Assembly (NCBI RefSeq): GCF_025809055.1
Contig: NZ_CP075529.1
Span: 2,529,501 to 2,593,500, forward strand
DNA: 64,000 bases
Origin: Devosia sp.
GTDB taxonomy: Bacteria > Pseudomonadota > Alphaproteobacteria > Rhizobiales > Devosiaceae
Direction: 5' to 3'
Shown: in pieces, positions 55,507-63,088 of the stretch
How the letters are laid out: each line of letters opens with the position of its first letter
Position numbering within the stretch: position 1 is the stretch's first letter
The notes under the pieces: model-generated
Told to the model about the DNA's origin: nothing
What the model saw: only the letters and a program-made list of their open reading frames with translations
The model's database searches: none
Position numbers and translations under genes: made by a program

Positions 55507-55517
55507 CGTGTGACTGG

Positions 55518-56390
55518 CTATGAGCGTCCCGCCGAAATCACCCCCGCCTCCCAGCCGAGGATCGCCCGCTTGCGCGGCACGCCCCAGTGATAGCCGGTCA
55601 GCGCTCCCGAGCTGCCGACCACCCTATGGCAGGGCACGACGAAGCTGATCGGGTTCTTGCCCACGGCGGCGCCGACGGCGCGCGAGGCTTTGGGCCTGCC
55701 GATACGGTTGGCGACACTGGCATAGGTCGTGGCGGCGCCCACCGGTATCGTCAGCAGCGTCTCCCAGACCTTGACCTCGAAATCGGTGCCGATCAGCACC
55801 ACCCGGACCGGCCGGTCGGCCGCCCAGCGGTCCGGCTCGAATATCGGTGATACGAGTGGGGCCACCCGTGCATCGTCGCGGCTGAACCTTGCATTGGGCC
55901 AGCGCTCGGCCAGATCGGTGAACGCATCCTCGATCGAGGTTTCCGCATCGGCAAAGCCGAGCCCTGAAATGCCATATTCGGTCGCCGTCACCACGGCCGT
56001 GCCGAAGGGTGAGGGGGCAACGCCCCAGATCATGTCGATACCGGCGCCCCCGGCCCGGAAGACCCCCGGCGGCATGGCCTCATAGGTCACGAACAGGTCG
56101 TGCAACCGGCTGGTCGAGCTCAGGCCCACCTCATAGGTGGTGTCGAGCACGCTGGCCTTTTCGCGCAACAGGCCCTTGGCATGGTTGAGCGCCACCGCCT
56201 GCGCGAAGCTTTTGGGGCTGAGCCCGCACCAGCGGCGGAACAGCTCGGTCAATTGCCGCTCGCTCAGCCCCAGGGCACGGGCAAAGCGCGGCATGTTCAA
56301 TTCATCGGCGCCGGTTTCGCTGAGATAGCGAATGGCGGCGCGGATGGTGTCATAGTCGCTTTCCGGCGACAGGGCGGAAACTTGGTTCAT
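55518..56390 (-). CDS. AraC-type/methylated-DNA methyltransferase fusion (Ada-like)
   Basis: A 290-residue protein. Residues about 10-110 are an AraC-type HTH (F-A-R-A-L-G-L-S-E-R-Q-L-T-E-L-F-R-R-W), followed by an MGMT N-terminal part and the catalytic domain with PCHRVVGSSG near residue 255, where the Cys takes the alkyl group. It lacks the zinc-binding N-terminal domain of full Ada, so it probably repairs O6-alkylguanine without methylphosphotriester sensing. Near nth, a second DNA-repair gene. Confidence 0.93.
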   Translation of the reverse strand: MNQVSALSPESDYDTIRAAIRYLSETGADELNMPRFARALGLSERQLTELFRRWCGLSPKSFAQAVALNHAKGLLREKASVLDTTYEVGLSSTSRLHDLFVTYEAMPPGVFRAGGAGIDMIWGVAPSPFGTAVVTATEYGISGLGFADAETSIEDAFTDLAERWPNARFSRDDARVAPLVSPIFEPDRWAADRPVRVVLIGTDFEVKVWETLLTIPVGAATTYASVANRIGRPKASRAVGAAVGKNPISFVVPCHRVVGSSGALTGYHWGVPRKRAILGWEAGVISAGRS

Positions 56391-56465
56391 GGCCGGGATC
56401 CGGTTGACTGCTTTTTTCCAGCTTTAGTCCGGTCCGCGACCGGCCGCGACCCGGATTTGACGGGG

Positions 56466-56951
56466 CTAAGCCGCGCGCCGTGCCTTGCGCAGGGCCGCCC
56501 CGAAAGCGCGGGCAAAGCTGGATTTGTCCTCGATCGACAAAAAAGTGCCGAGCTCGATTTCGTCCGTGCCCTGACGCAGGAAGATGGCCGTGGTCCGTTC
56601 ATTATCGTTGCGCACCAGCCGCAGCCGGGTCTGGTTCGGGTCGAGCCGGCGCAGCTGCCGCTCCTGTCCGGGGCCCTGGGTGACGATCTCGAGCTGGTCG
56701 GGCCAGAGCGTGATGGCCTGTGCCAGCCGGTCGCGGCGCGCCAGCCTGACGCTGAACACGCTCATGGCCCCGATGGCCAGGCTATAGGCGAGAAGTCCGG
56801 GCAGGACAAATTCGGGAATGGCCACCAGGAACGGCGCGCCCACCAAGCCCGCTATCCCCAGACCGATCCAGCCGCCGGCGGCCCGCAGCGAGCGGTCCGG
56901 CCGCAGCGTGGCGGCAAACAGGGGCGAGGTGGTGGTGACTTGCATCGGCAT
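56466..56951 (-). CDS. DUF2244 domain-containing membrane protein
   Basis: A 161-residue protein with two N-terminal hydrophobic helices (about residues 28-66) and a cytoplasmic C-terminal part with W-P-D-Q-L-E-I-V-T and L-R-x-L-D-P-N-Q-T-R-L. Matches DUF2244, commonly next to nth in Hyphomicrobiales. Function unknown. ATG 56951 is 43 nt from the divergent nth start. Confidence 0.8.
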   Translation of the reverse strand: MPMQVTTTSPLFAATLRPDRSLRAAGGWIGLGIAGLVGAPFLVAIPEFVLPGLLAYSLAIGAMSVFSVRLARRDRLAQAITLWPDQLEIVTQGPGQERQLRRLDPNQTRLRLVRNDNERTTAIFLRQGTDEIELGTFLSIEDKSSFARAFGAALRKARRAA

Positions 56952-56993
56952 GGCTCTTGCCCGAAATAGTGACAGATATTGGCGCGCGAGAGA

Positions 56994-57668
56994 ATGCCGG
57001 GTGTTAAAAAAGTGAAAAGATTGTCCAAAGCCGACGCCGAGGCGATCTTTGCCCGCTTTGCCGAAATCGAGCCCGAACCCAAGGGCGAGCTCGACTATGT
57101 CAACGCCTTTACGCTCCTTGTCGCCGTGGTGCTCTCGGCGCAGGCCACCGATTCGGGGGTGAACAAGGCCACCAAACGCCTGTTCGAGATGGCGCCCAGC
57201 CCCCCTGCCATGGTGGCGCTCGGTGTTGCCGGCATCGAGCACGAGATCAGGACCATCGGGCTGTTTCGTGGCAAGGCGAAGAATGTCTTCGCCTTGAGCC
57301 AGATTCTCATCGACAAGCATGGTGGCGAAGTGCCGGAGGATCGTGAGGCGCTCGAAGCCCTGCCCGGCGTCGGCCGCAAGACGGCCAATGTGGTGCTCAA
57401 TATCTGGTTCAAGCAGCCCACCATCGCGGTCGATACCCATCTCTTCCGCGTCGGCAATCGCACCGGCCTGGCGCCGGGAAAGACGCCGCTGGCGGTGGAA
57501 AAAGCCCTGACCCGCATGGTGCCCAGGCGCTTCATGCTCCATGCCCATCACTGGCTGATCCTGCATGGCCGCTATATCTGCAAGGCGCGCAAGCCCGAAT
57601 GCTGGCGCTGCCCCATTGCCCAGTGGTGCCGCTTCGAGCCCAAATCGCCCCTGCCCAGGGGACGCTGA
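56994..57668 (+). CDS. nth: Endonuclease III
   Basis: A 224-residue bifunctional DNA glycosylase/AP lyase. HhH motif LPGVGRKTANVVL with the catalytic Lys (about residue 123) and VDTHLFRVGNRTGL with the catalytic Asp follow; the 4Fe-4S cysteines are in CKARKPECWRCPIAQWC (spacing C-x6-C-x2-C-x5-C). ATG 56994 with a weak ribosome site. Repairs oxidised pyrimidines. Confidence 0.97.
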   Translation: MPGVKKVKRLSKADAEAIFARFAEIEPEPKGELDYVNAFTLLVAVVLSAQATDSGVNKATKRLFEMAPSPPAMVALGVAGIEHEIRTIGLFRGKAKNVFALSQILIDKHGGEVPEDREALEALPGVGRKTANVVLNIWFKQPTIAVDTHLFRVGNRTGLAPGKTPLAVEKALTRMVPRRFMLHAHHWLILHGRYICKARKPECWRCPIAQWCRFEPKSPLPRGR

Positions 57669-58121
57669 CTATCCGCCATAGCCCCGCGCCATGGCGGCGG
57701 CAAAGATCGGGATCAGCAAAAGACCCAGTGCCTGCAGGTGCAGGAAGCGTCTATTGGCAGCAAGCTCGGCTGCGGGCGGCGCATAATCGGCCGAGTTCCG
57801 GCTGGCGGCCGCCCAGCGCCGTATCGCCAGCGTCGGCGGAATGGTCAGCAGGCCCACCCCGGCAAAGAGGATCATCTTGCCCCAGAAGGCATGGTTGCCC
57901 AGGTAATATTGCCAGCCCACGGCGCCAAAGATGACGCGCAGCACGCCAATGACGATCACTGCCCCGGCAATCGCCCCATAGGCCGCATCGATCCGCGCCA
58001 ATTGCCCGATGCGCGGGCCGGAAAGGCCGGGTCGCAGCAAGGCAAATTCGGCGGCGTATATGGCCACCAGGGTAAACACGGCCAGGTGGTGCGCCGAAGC
58101 TAGAATCAGATCCCAGTCCAT
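57669..58121 (-). CDS. DUF2214 family membrane protein
   Basis: A 150-residue protein with four hydrophobic helices. A-H-H-L-A-V-F-T-L, then L-L-R-P-G-L-S-G-P-R-I-G-Q-L-A-R-I-D-A-A-Y-G and F-W-G-K-M-I-L-F match DUF2214. The first helix has a His pair that might bind a ligand. It is divergent from a TetR regulator, and both promoters lie in a dyad, so it is probably that regulator's target. Confidence 0.88.
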   Translation of the reverse strand: MDWDLILASAHHLAVFTLVAIYAAEFALLRPGLSGPRIGQLARIDAAYGAIAGAVIVIGVLRVIFGAVGWQYYLGNHAFWGKMILFAGVGLLTIPPTLAIRRWAAASRNSADYAPPAAELAANRRFLHLQALGLLLIPIFAAAMARGYGG

Positions 58122-58132
58122 GATCCATCCTC

Positions 58133-58181
58133 ATGTTGACAGTGCTTACATATTTGGGCATGATGTAAACAATGTCAACAT
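58133..58181. promoter_or_regulatory. 49-bp operator-like dyad between DUF2214 and TetR genes
   Basis: Perfectly symmetric: ATGTTGACA, 4 nt, TTACAT, 11 nt, ATGTAA, 4 nt, TGTCAACAT. Each strand has a TTGACA-N17 promoter arrangement (minus strand: AAATAT at 17 nt). The right arm overlaps the TetR start codon. Confidence 0.8.
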
Positions 58182-58735
58182 CCTCTGAAAACAGCCCCTA
58201 TCATCACGGCAATCTGCGCCAGGCACTGCTGGAAGCGGCGCTGGTCATTCTGGAACAGCGGGGCGAGGCCGGGCTCGGCCTGCGCGACCTGGCCCGCGCC
58301 GTCGGTGTTTCGGCTGCCGCCCCCTACCGGCATTTCGACAGCCGCATGGCCCTGCTCGAAGCTCTGGCCGTCACCGGATTCCAGCGCTTCAGCGCCCGCA
58401 TGGAGGCGGTGGCGGCGGGCCATCCCGCCGAGCCCATGGCCGCCATGGGCAAGACCTATGTGCTGTTCGCGCTCGAACAGCCCAATCTCTTCCGCCTGAT
58501 GTTTTCCCCGCAACTCAAGAAAGATGGCCGCCCCGGCCTGCGCATGGCCGCCGACACTGCCTTCGACACGCTCCGCCATGTCGTGGGCGGCGATGTCTCG
58601 GCCGGCCGCATCAAGGCGCTGTCCGCCTGGGCCAAGGTGCATGGCCTGGCCGTGCTGCTGCTCGACGGGCAGATTGCCATCCGCGCCGGCGAGGATACCG
58701 AGGTCCTGATTGCCGAGATCATTGGCGGGCTCTAG
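58172..58735 (+). CDS. TetR/AcrR family transcriptional regulator
   Basis: A 187-residue regulator with an N-terminal HTH (residues about 13-60: A-L-L-E-A-A-L-V-I-L-E and G-V-S-A-A-A-P-Y-R-H-F-D) and a helical ligand-binding part (L-F-R-L-M-F-S-P) typical of the TetR_C 'WHG' type (here K-V-H-G-L-A-V-L-L). Likely autorepressor and repressor of the divergent DUF2214 gene. Confidence 0.9.
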   Translation: MSTSSENSPYHHGNLRQALLEAALVILEQRGEAGLGLRDLARAVGVSAAAPYRHFDSRMALLEALAVTGFQRFSARMEAVAAGHPAEPMAAMGKTYVLFALEQPNLFRLMFSPQLKKDGRPGLRMAADTAFDTLRHVVGGDVSAGRIKALSAWAKVHGLAVLLLDGQIAIRAGEDTEVLIAEIIGGL

Positions 58736-58826
58736 CCGAGCCCTGGGCCGGGCCGAAAACATTGCCCCGCCTGCTCTCTTGCTCTAAACCGGCTTACGGC
58801 TTCCTCTCCAACGCCGGATCCCCCGC

Positions 58827-59852
58827 ATGACCCAGACCCGCTTCGACGTGCTGACCATCGGCAACGCCATCGTCGACATCATCGCGCCTGTTGAACCCGG
58901 TTTCATCGCGCGCGAGGGCATGAGCGAGGGGATCATGCATCTGATCGATACCGATCGGGCCGAAGACCTTTATGCCAAGATGCCGGCGCAGCGGCAGCAG
59001 ATTTCCGGGGGCTCGGCCGCCAATACCGCGGCCGGGGTTGCTTCGCTTGGAGGCCGCGCCGCCTTTGTCGGCAAGGTCGCCGACGATGCGCTCGGCGATG
59101 ATTTCGCCCGCGATCTCGAGGCAATCGGGGTCCATTACGACACCACCCGTCTCAAGGGGGGCGCCCTCACGGCGCGGTCGATGATCTTCCTCTCCGAGGA
59201 TGGCGAGCGCACCATGAATACCTATCTCGGCGCCTGCCACGAACTGACCGAGCGCGATATCGATGCCGACAGGATCGGCAGTGCCGCCATCACCTATATG
59301 GAAGGTTTCCTCTGGGATCCGGTCGAGGCCAAAAAGGCCTTCGTACTCGCCGCCCACTATGCCCACAAGCACGAGCGCGCCGCCGCCTTTACCCTGTCCG
59401 ACCCGTTCTGCGTCGATCGCTATCGCGCCGAGTTCCTCGATCTCATCCGCTCCAAGACCGTGGACTACGTCTTTGCCAATGTGAATGAGGTCAAGTCGCT
59501 CTACCAGACCGATGATCTGGGCACCGCCATTCGCGAGATCGCCAAGGATGCCGAGGTCGCCGCCATTACCATGGGTGCCGACGGCGCCATGGCGGTCTGC
59601 AATGGCGAGGTGATTTCCGTGCCGGCCTTCCCGGTCGACAAGGTCGTGGACGCCACCGGCGCCGGCGACCTCTTCGCCTCAGGCTTCCTGCTCGCCCTGG
59701 CCCGCGGCCAGAGCCTCGACCAGGCCCTGCGCACCGGCTGCCTGGCGGCCTCCGAGATCATCAGTCATATCGGGGCCAGGCCCCAGCTCGATCTCGCAGA
59801 CCTGTCCCGGCAACACGGGCTGACCGGCCAGGCGGTTTCACCACTGAACTGA
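58827..59852 (+). CDS. PfkB-family adenosine kinase
   Basis: A 341-residue carbohydrate kinase. SGGSAANTAAGVASLGG near residue 60 is the substrate site, and DATGAGDLFASGFLLALARG near residue 277 is the PfkB signature with the catalytic Asp. I infer adenosine as substrate from overall similarity; other nucleosides are possible. Stands alone between a TetR gene and repeats. Confidence 0.88.
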   Translation: MTQTRFDVLTIGNAIVDIIAPVEPGFIAREGMSEGIMHLIDTDRAEDLYAKMPAQRQQISGGSAANTAAGVASLGGRAAFVGKVADDALGDDFARDLEAIGVHYDTTRLKGGALTARSMIFLSEDGERTMNTYLGACHELTERDIDADRIGSAAITYMEGFLWDPVEAKKAFVLAAHYAHKHERAAAFTLSDPFCVDRYRAEFLDLIRSKTVDYVFANVNEVKSLYQTDDLGTAIREIAKDAEVAAITMGADGAMAVCNGEVISVPAFPVDKVVDATGAGDLFASGFLLALARGQSLDQALRTGCLAASEIISHIGARPQLDLADLSRQHGLTGQAVSPLN

Positions 59853-59868
59853 TCTCCCGCCTCCTTCG

Positions 59869-59943
59869 CCCCTTCACCTCCCCCTCGAAGGGGGAGGTAC
59901 CGGCGCTCGGCCCGAAGGGCCGTAGCAAAGGTGGGAGGGGGTG
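59869..59943. repeat. Family D repeat (copy 3)
   Basis: CCCCTCGAAGGGGGAGG followed by GGCCCGAAGGGCC and GGTGGGAGGGG. Confidence 0.8.
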
Positions 59944-60018
59944 TCTCCGGCTCCGCTTCCGCTACAAGGGGTTAGGGCAAAGGCGCCTTTCGCAGGGTCA
60001 GTTCAACCGTCAGCAGAT

Positions 60019-60720
60019 TTAAGCCACGCTGATCCGCTTGCCATCCATTTCTGCCAGGATGGCCTTAGCGGCAGCTGCCGGGTCGGGGGCAGCGATGATC
60101 GGCCGCGCCACCACCAGGTGGCTGGCGCCGGCGGTCAATGCATCGGCCGGGGTCATGGCGCGCTTCTGGTCTCCCAGTGCCGCTCCGGCGGGGCGAATGC
60201 CCGGGGTCACCAGCGCCATCTTGCCCCCGATAATGCTGCGCACCATTTCCGCTTCCCGCGCCGAGGATACGATGCCGCCGATCCCGGCCTCGCGGGCCTG
60301 CCGGGCGCGCTGGGCCACGAGGCCTGCGGCGTCGCGGGCATAGCCGGCATCCTTGACATCGTCATCGTCCATCGAGGTCAGCACCGTGACCCCGAGAATG
60401 GTCAATCCCGATCCCTCTGCCGCCTTCTGCGCCGCGCGCATGGCCTTGGGATAGGCGTGGACGGTGAGCATGGTGGCGCCGGTTTCGGCAATGGCCGCCA
60501 CGCCTTTTTCGACGGTGTTGTCGATGTCGAGCAGTTTGAGATCGAAGAACACTCTCTTGCCGGCCGCCAGCAGCGCCTTGCCCAGCGCCAGCCCGTCGGC
60601 GCCATAGAAGCACTGGTAGCCGATCTTGTAGAAATCCACCTTGTCCCCGAGGAGCGAAACAATTTCCTCGGCGCGCGCCCGCGACGAAACGTCCAGCCCC
60701 ACGATCAACTGGCCTGCCAT
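60019..60720 (-). CDS. pyrF: Orotidine 5'-phosphate decarboxylase
   Basis: A 233-residue TIM-barrel enzyme of UMP synthesis. LIVGLDVSSRARAEEIV at the start; the catalytic D-x-K-x-x-D is in VFFDLKLLDIDNTV near residue 62; VTPGIRPAGAALGDQKR is the phosphate loop. ATG 60720. Downstream of a phosphatase-like gene (37-nt gap) on the same strand. Confidence 0.96.
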   Translation of the reverse strand: MAGQLIVGLDVSSRARAEEIVSLLGDKVDFYKIGYQCFYGADGLALGKALLAAGKRVFFDLKLLDIDNTVEKGVAAIAETGATMLTVHAYPKAMRAAQKAAEGSGLTILGVTVLTSMDDDDVKDAGYARDAAGLVAQRARQAREAGIGGIVSSAREAEMVRSIIGGKMALVTPGIRPAGAALGDQKRAMTPADALTAGASHLVVARPIIAAPDPAAAAKAILAEMDGKRISVA

Positions 60721-60757
60721 GATGGTTCTCCCCGCGATGTAAAATGATGCTCTGGCC

Positions 60758-61396
60758 CTAGAGCAAAACCGCTGGCTCCGCAAGCTTTGGGCTCTCGTGC
60801 CAGTTCGGGCCGATCTCTTCCATCGGCGTCCAGTCGGTCAGCAATTGCCGCCGGGCCAGGTCAAAGACGAAGCCATTGCCGCCGCCGACCGCGCCGATGC
60901 AGCTCTGGTCTTCCTCGCGCGATATCCGCCGGCCGCCGATATGGCATTTGAGCAGCGTGCCCACCGCGCCATGGCCGCAAAACACCGTCACCGCCCCCTC
61001 GGGCACGCTGGCGAGAGCCGTGGTCACCGCCGACACGATGCGCCGCTGCGCATCCACCGCCCGTTCCCAGCCGGCCGCGCTGATATCGGGCTGGGCGAAG
61101 AAGCGATCGGCCATGTCCTCGAACAGCGCCGGCGGCAGAAAGCCGGTGGCGCTGCGGTCATTCTCGCCCATGGCATGATCGGCCAGGGTCAGCGTGTCCG
61201 CCGAGGCCGCGATCAGCTCCGCCAGTTCCTGCGCCTTGGTCTCGCGGCTCGAAAAGATCATGCTGCCCTTGGGCACCACACCCCGCCGGGCAAAACGCTC
61301 GGCGCGCGCCCGGCCTTCCGGCGACAGTCCCCACAGCGGCACCGGAACGGCGGCGTCGAGCTTGACCTGCGGATGGGTGAGGTAAAGGGCCTGCAT
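60758..61396 (-). CDS. Histidine phosphatase-superfamily protein with THP motif
   Basis: A 212-residue protein of the phosphoglycerate-mutase fold. The usual R-H-G start motif is replaced by T-H-P (LYLTHPQVKLDAAVPVPLWG), keeping the His but not the Arg. FSSRETKAQELAE and FCGHGAVGTLL supply the other parts. I recall this variant in several rhizobia. Activity is uncertain. Confidence 0.82.
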   Translation of the reverse strand: MQALYLTHPQVKLDAAVPVPLWGLSPEGRARAERFARRGVVPKGSMIFSSRETKAQELAELIAASADTLTLADHAMGENDRSATGFLPPALFEDMADRFFAQPDISAAGWERAVDAQRRIVSAVTTALASVPEGAVTVFCGHGAVGTLLKCHIGGRRISREEDQSCIGAVGGGNGFVFDLARRQLLTDWTPMEEIGPNWHESPKLAEPAVLL

Positions 61397-61398
61397 GG

Positions 61399-61944
61399 CT
61401 ATCCTCGGCTGAAATGGGTCAGTTCATCTATCAGTTGATCAACTTTTCGAGAGATGGCTGGTTCCACCGGATCGCCATTATCATCGAACGCCGCCTCGGC
61501 CGGACCAATGCCCAGAAGCGTCGGAACCACCAGCGTGCCCACCTTTGTCAGCGATTCCCGCAGGTGGCTGAGACCCCAGATCGTGCCGTATTTTCCCGAG
61601 CTGACGCCACCGATGCCGAAGACGGCATGACGGAAGGGACTGGGCTTCTGCCGGCTGAGCCAGGTGATGGTGTTGACGATCAGCGGACTGGCCCCGCCAT
61701 TATATTCGGGGCTGGCGATGAAGACGATATCGTGGCTGCGCCACATCCCGGCCAGCCGCACGGCGGCTTCGGGCACATTGTCGGGTTCGAGGTCCTCGTT
61801 GAAGATGGGCATGTCGAAATCGCCGAGATCGATCGCGGTGACTGCCACTCCCGCCGCCTCCAGCCGCCGCCCCACATGGTGCTGCAGCTTCACATTATAC
61901 GATCCCTTGCGAATGGACCCCGAAAGGGTAAGCGCCGTCGTCAT
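61399..61944 (-). CDS. NADPH-dependent FMN reductase family protein
   Basis: A 181-residue flavodoxin-fold protein. SGSIRKGSYN at residues 8-17 binds the FMN phosphate; IASPEYNGGASPLIVNTITW is the classic YieF/ArsH-like signature. Probably a quinone, chromate or FMN reductase. ATG 61944; it lies 2 nt upstream of the phosphatase-like gene, so both are probably co-transcribed. Confidence 0.92.
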   Translation of the reverse strand: MTTALTLSGSIRKGSYNVKLQHHVGRRLEAAGVAVTAIDLGDFDMPIFNEDLEPDNVPEAAVRLAGMWRSHDIVFIASPEYNGGASPLIVNTITWLSRQKPSPFRHAVFGIGGVSSGKYGTIWGLSHLRESLTKVGTLVVPTLLGIGPAEAAFDDNGDPVEPAISRKVDQLIDELTHFSRG

Positions 61945-62099
61945 CCTGTCTCCGATCTGGTCTGCCACCCCACCGCAAGAAACCGATTTTTGGTTGCGAC
62001 GGAGGTTTGGGCGTGTCGAAACTGGCGCGGTTGGTGCGTCGAAGGCAAGAGGGTAGCATTGCCCCAACAGACGCACGGTCCAATCTCAGGAGAATTCAG

Positions 62100-62501
62100 A
62101 TGGCCCCGATGATCTTCGTCAACGTGCCGGTCCGCGATCTTGCCGCCTCCATGGCCTATTACAAGGCCCTGGGTTTTGACCACAATCCCCAGTTCACCGA
62201 CGAGACCGCCGCCTGCATCGTCATTTCCGAGGCCATCTATGTCATGGTCCTCACCCACGAGAAATTCCTCGGCTTCTCGCCCAATCCCATTCCCGATCCG
62301 AAGACGCAGACCCAGGCGCTCTATGCCCTGTCCCGCGACAGCCGCGAGGCGGTGGACGCCATCGCCGAAGCCGGTCTCAAGGCCGGCGGCCGCGAAACCC
62401 GCGAGGTCACCGACTACGGCTTCATGTATTCGCGCGCCATCGCCGACGTCGACGGCCACATCTGGGAATATGTCTGGATGGACATGAGCCAGATGCCCTG
62501 A
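62100..62501 (+). CDS. VOC family protein
   Basis: A 133-residue VOC protein: MIFVNVPVRDLAASMAYYKA at the start and GHIWEYVWMDM at the end, a common glyoxalase-fold ending with a Glu that may bind metal. ATG 62100 has AGGAG upstream. Divergent from the FMN reductase. Confidence 0.88.
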   Translation: MAPMIFVNVPVRDLAASMAYYKALGFDHNPQFTDETAACIVISEAIYVMVLTHEKFLGFSPNPIPDPKTQTQALYALSRDSREAVDAIAEAGLKAGGRETREVTDYGFMYSRAIADVDGHIWEYVWMDMSQMP

Positions 62502-62518
62502 GAGCCGTCCCGTAAGGC

Positions 62519-62579
62519 AAATCGCCCCAGTGGGGCGATTTGAGGCGATCAGGCCATGAGAGCTATGCTCGAATGGCAC
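62519..62579. repeat. Left 61-bp inverted repeat
   Basis: Begins with a hairpin (AAATCGCCCC with GGGGCGATTT) and continues GGCCATGAGAGCTATGCTCG. It pairs with 63018-63078 at about three quarters of positions. Confidence 0.8.
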
Positions 62580-62668
62580 GGCGCAACCGCACGCACCGGC
62601 CAGTTATCTCTCAAGAAGTGAGGCCATCGCCTCTGAGCCGGGTAGAGACTTCCCCACGCACCGGCCTG

Positions 62669-62737
62669 CACCTCCCCCTTGAAGGGGGAGGTAGCGACGC
62701 TAGGCCCAATGGCCGTAGCAAAGCTAGGCGGGGGTGA
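62669..62737. repeat. Family D repeat (copy 4)
   Basis: CACCTCCCCCTTGAAGGGGG to GGCGGGGGTGA. Confidence 0.85.
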
Positions 62738-63017
62738 CGAAAGCCCCAATTTTCGGGCTCCCACCCCCACCCTTGATCCCTCCCCACAAGGGGGAGGGAG
62801 ACGACTGGCACATCACGGCAAGGCCAAGTTGGTCATTCGCGATAGCCCGGCTTTGGGTCACCAAAACCACCCCCCACCCACGATGTCATCCCGGCGCAGG
62901 CCGGGATCCATCTCCCGATTTTTGGGTCAGGCTGAGTCCGGGGTAGAGCGAGCACAAGCCACTCCGGCGCCGGCTGACTTGGGTCAATACGAGTGCCGCT
63001 GCGTCTGCCGCACCCGC

Positions 63018-63078
63018 GTGCCATTCGAGCGCAGCTCTCATGGCCTTGAGGCGGGAAATCGCTCCACCGGAGCGATTT
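63018..63078. repeat. Right 61-bp inverted repeat
   Basis: Inverted relative to 62519-62579. The hairpin GAAATCGCTCC with GGAGCGATTTC near its end is 10 nt beyond the dnaJ stop and might aid termination. Confidence 0.8.
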
Positions 63079-63088
63079 CGTTTCCGCC

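Larger units (their letters stand above)
55061..55517. other. Repeat-filled gap gpmA to AraC/MGMT gene
   Basis: 457 bp without genes, holding family C copies (55091-55175 and 55292-55336), a family D copy and a parS-like site at 55491. Confidence 0.6.
62502..63088. other. Gene-free block VOC-dnaJ
   Basis: 587 bp with no gene: 61-bp inverted repeats at both ends (62519-62579 and 63018-63078), a family D copy and GC-rich palindromes inside. See findings. Confidence 0.7.
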
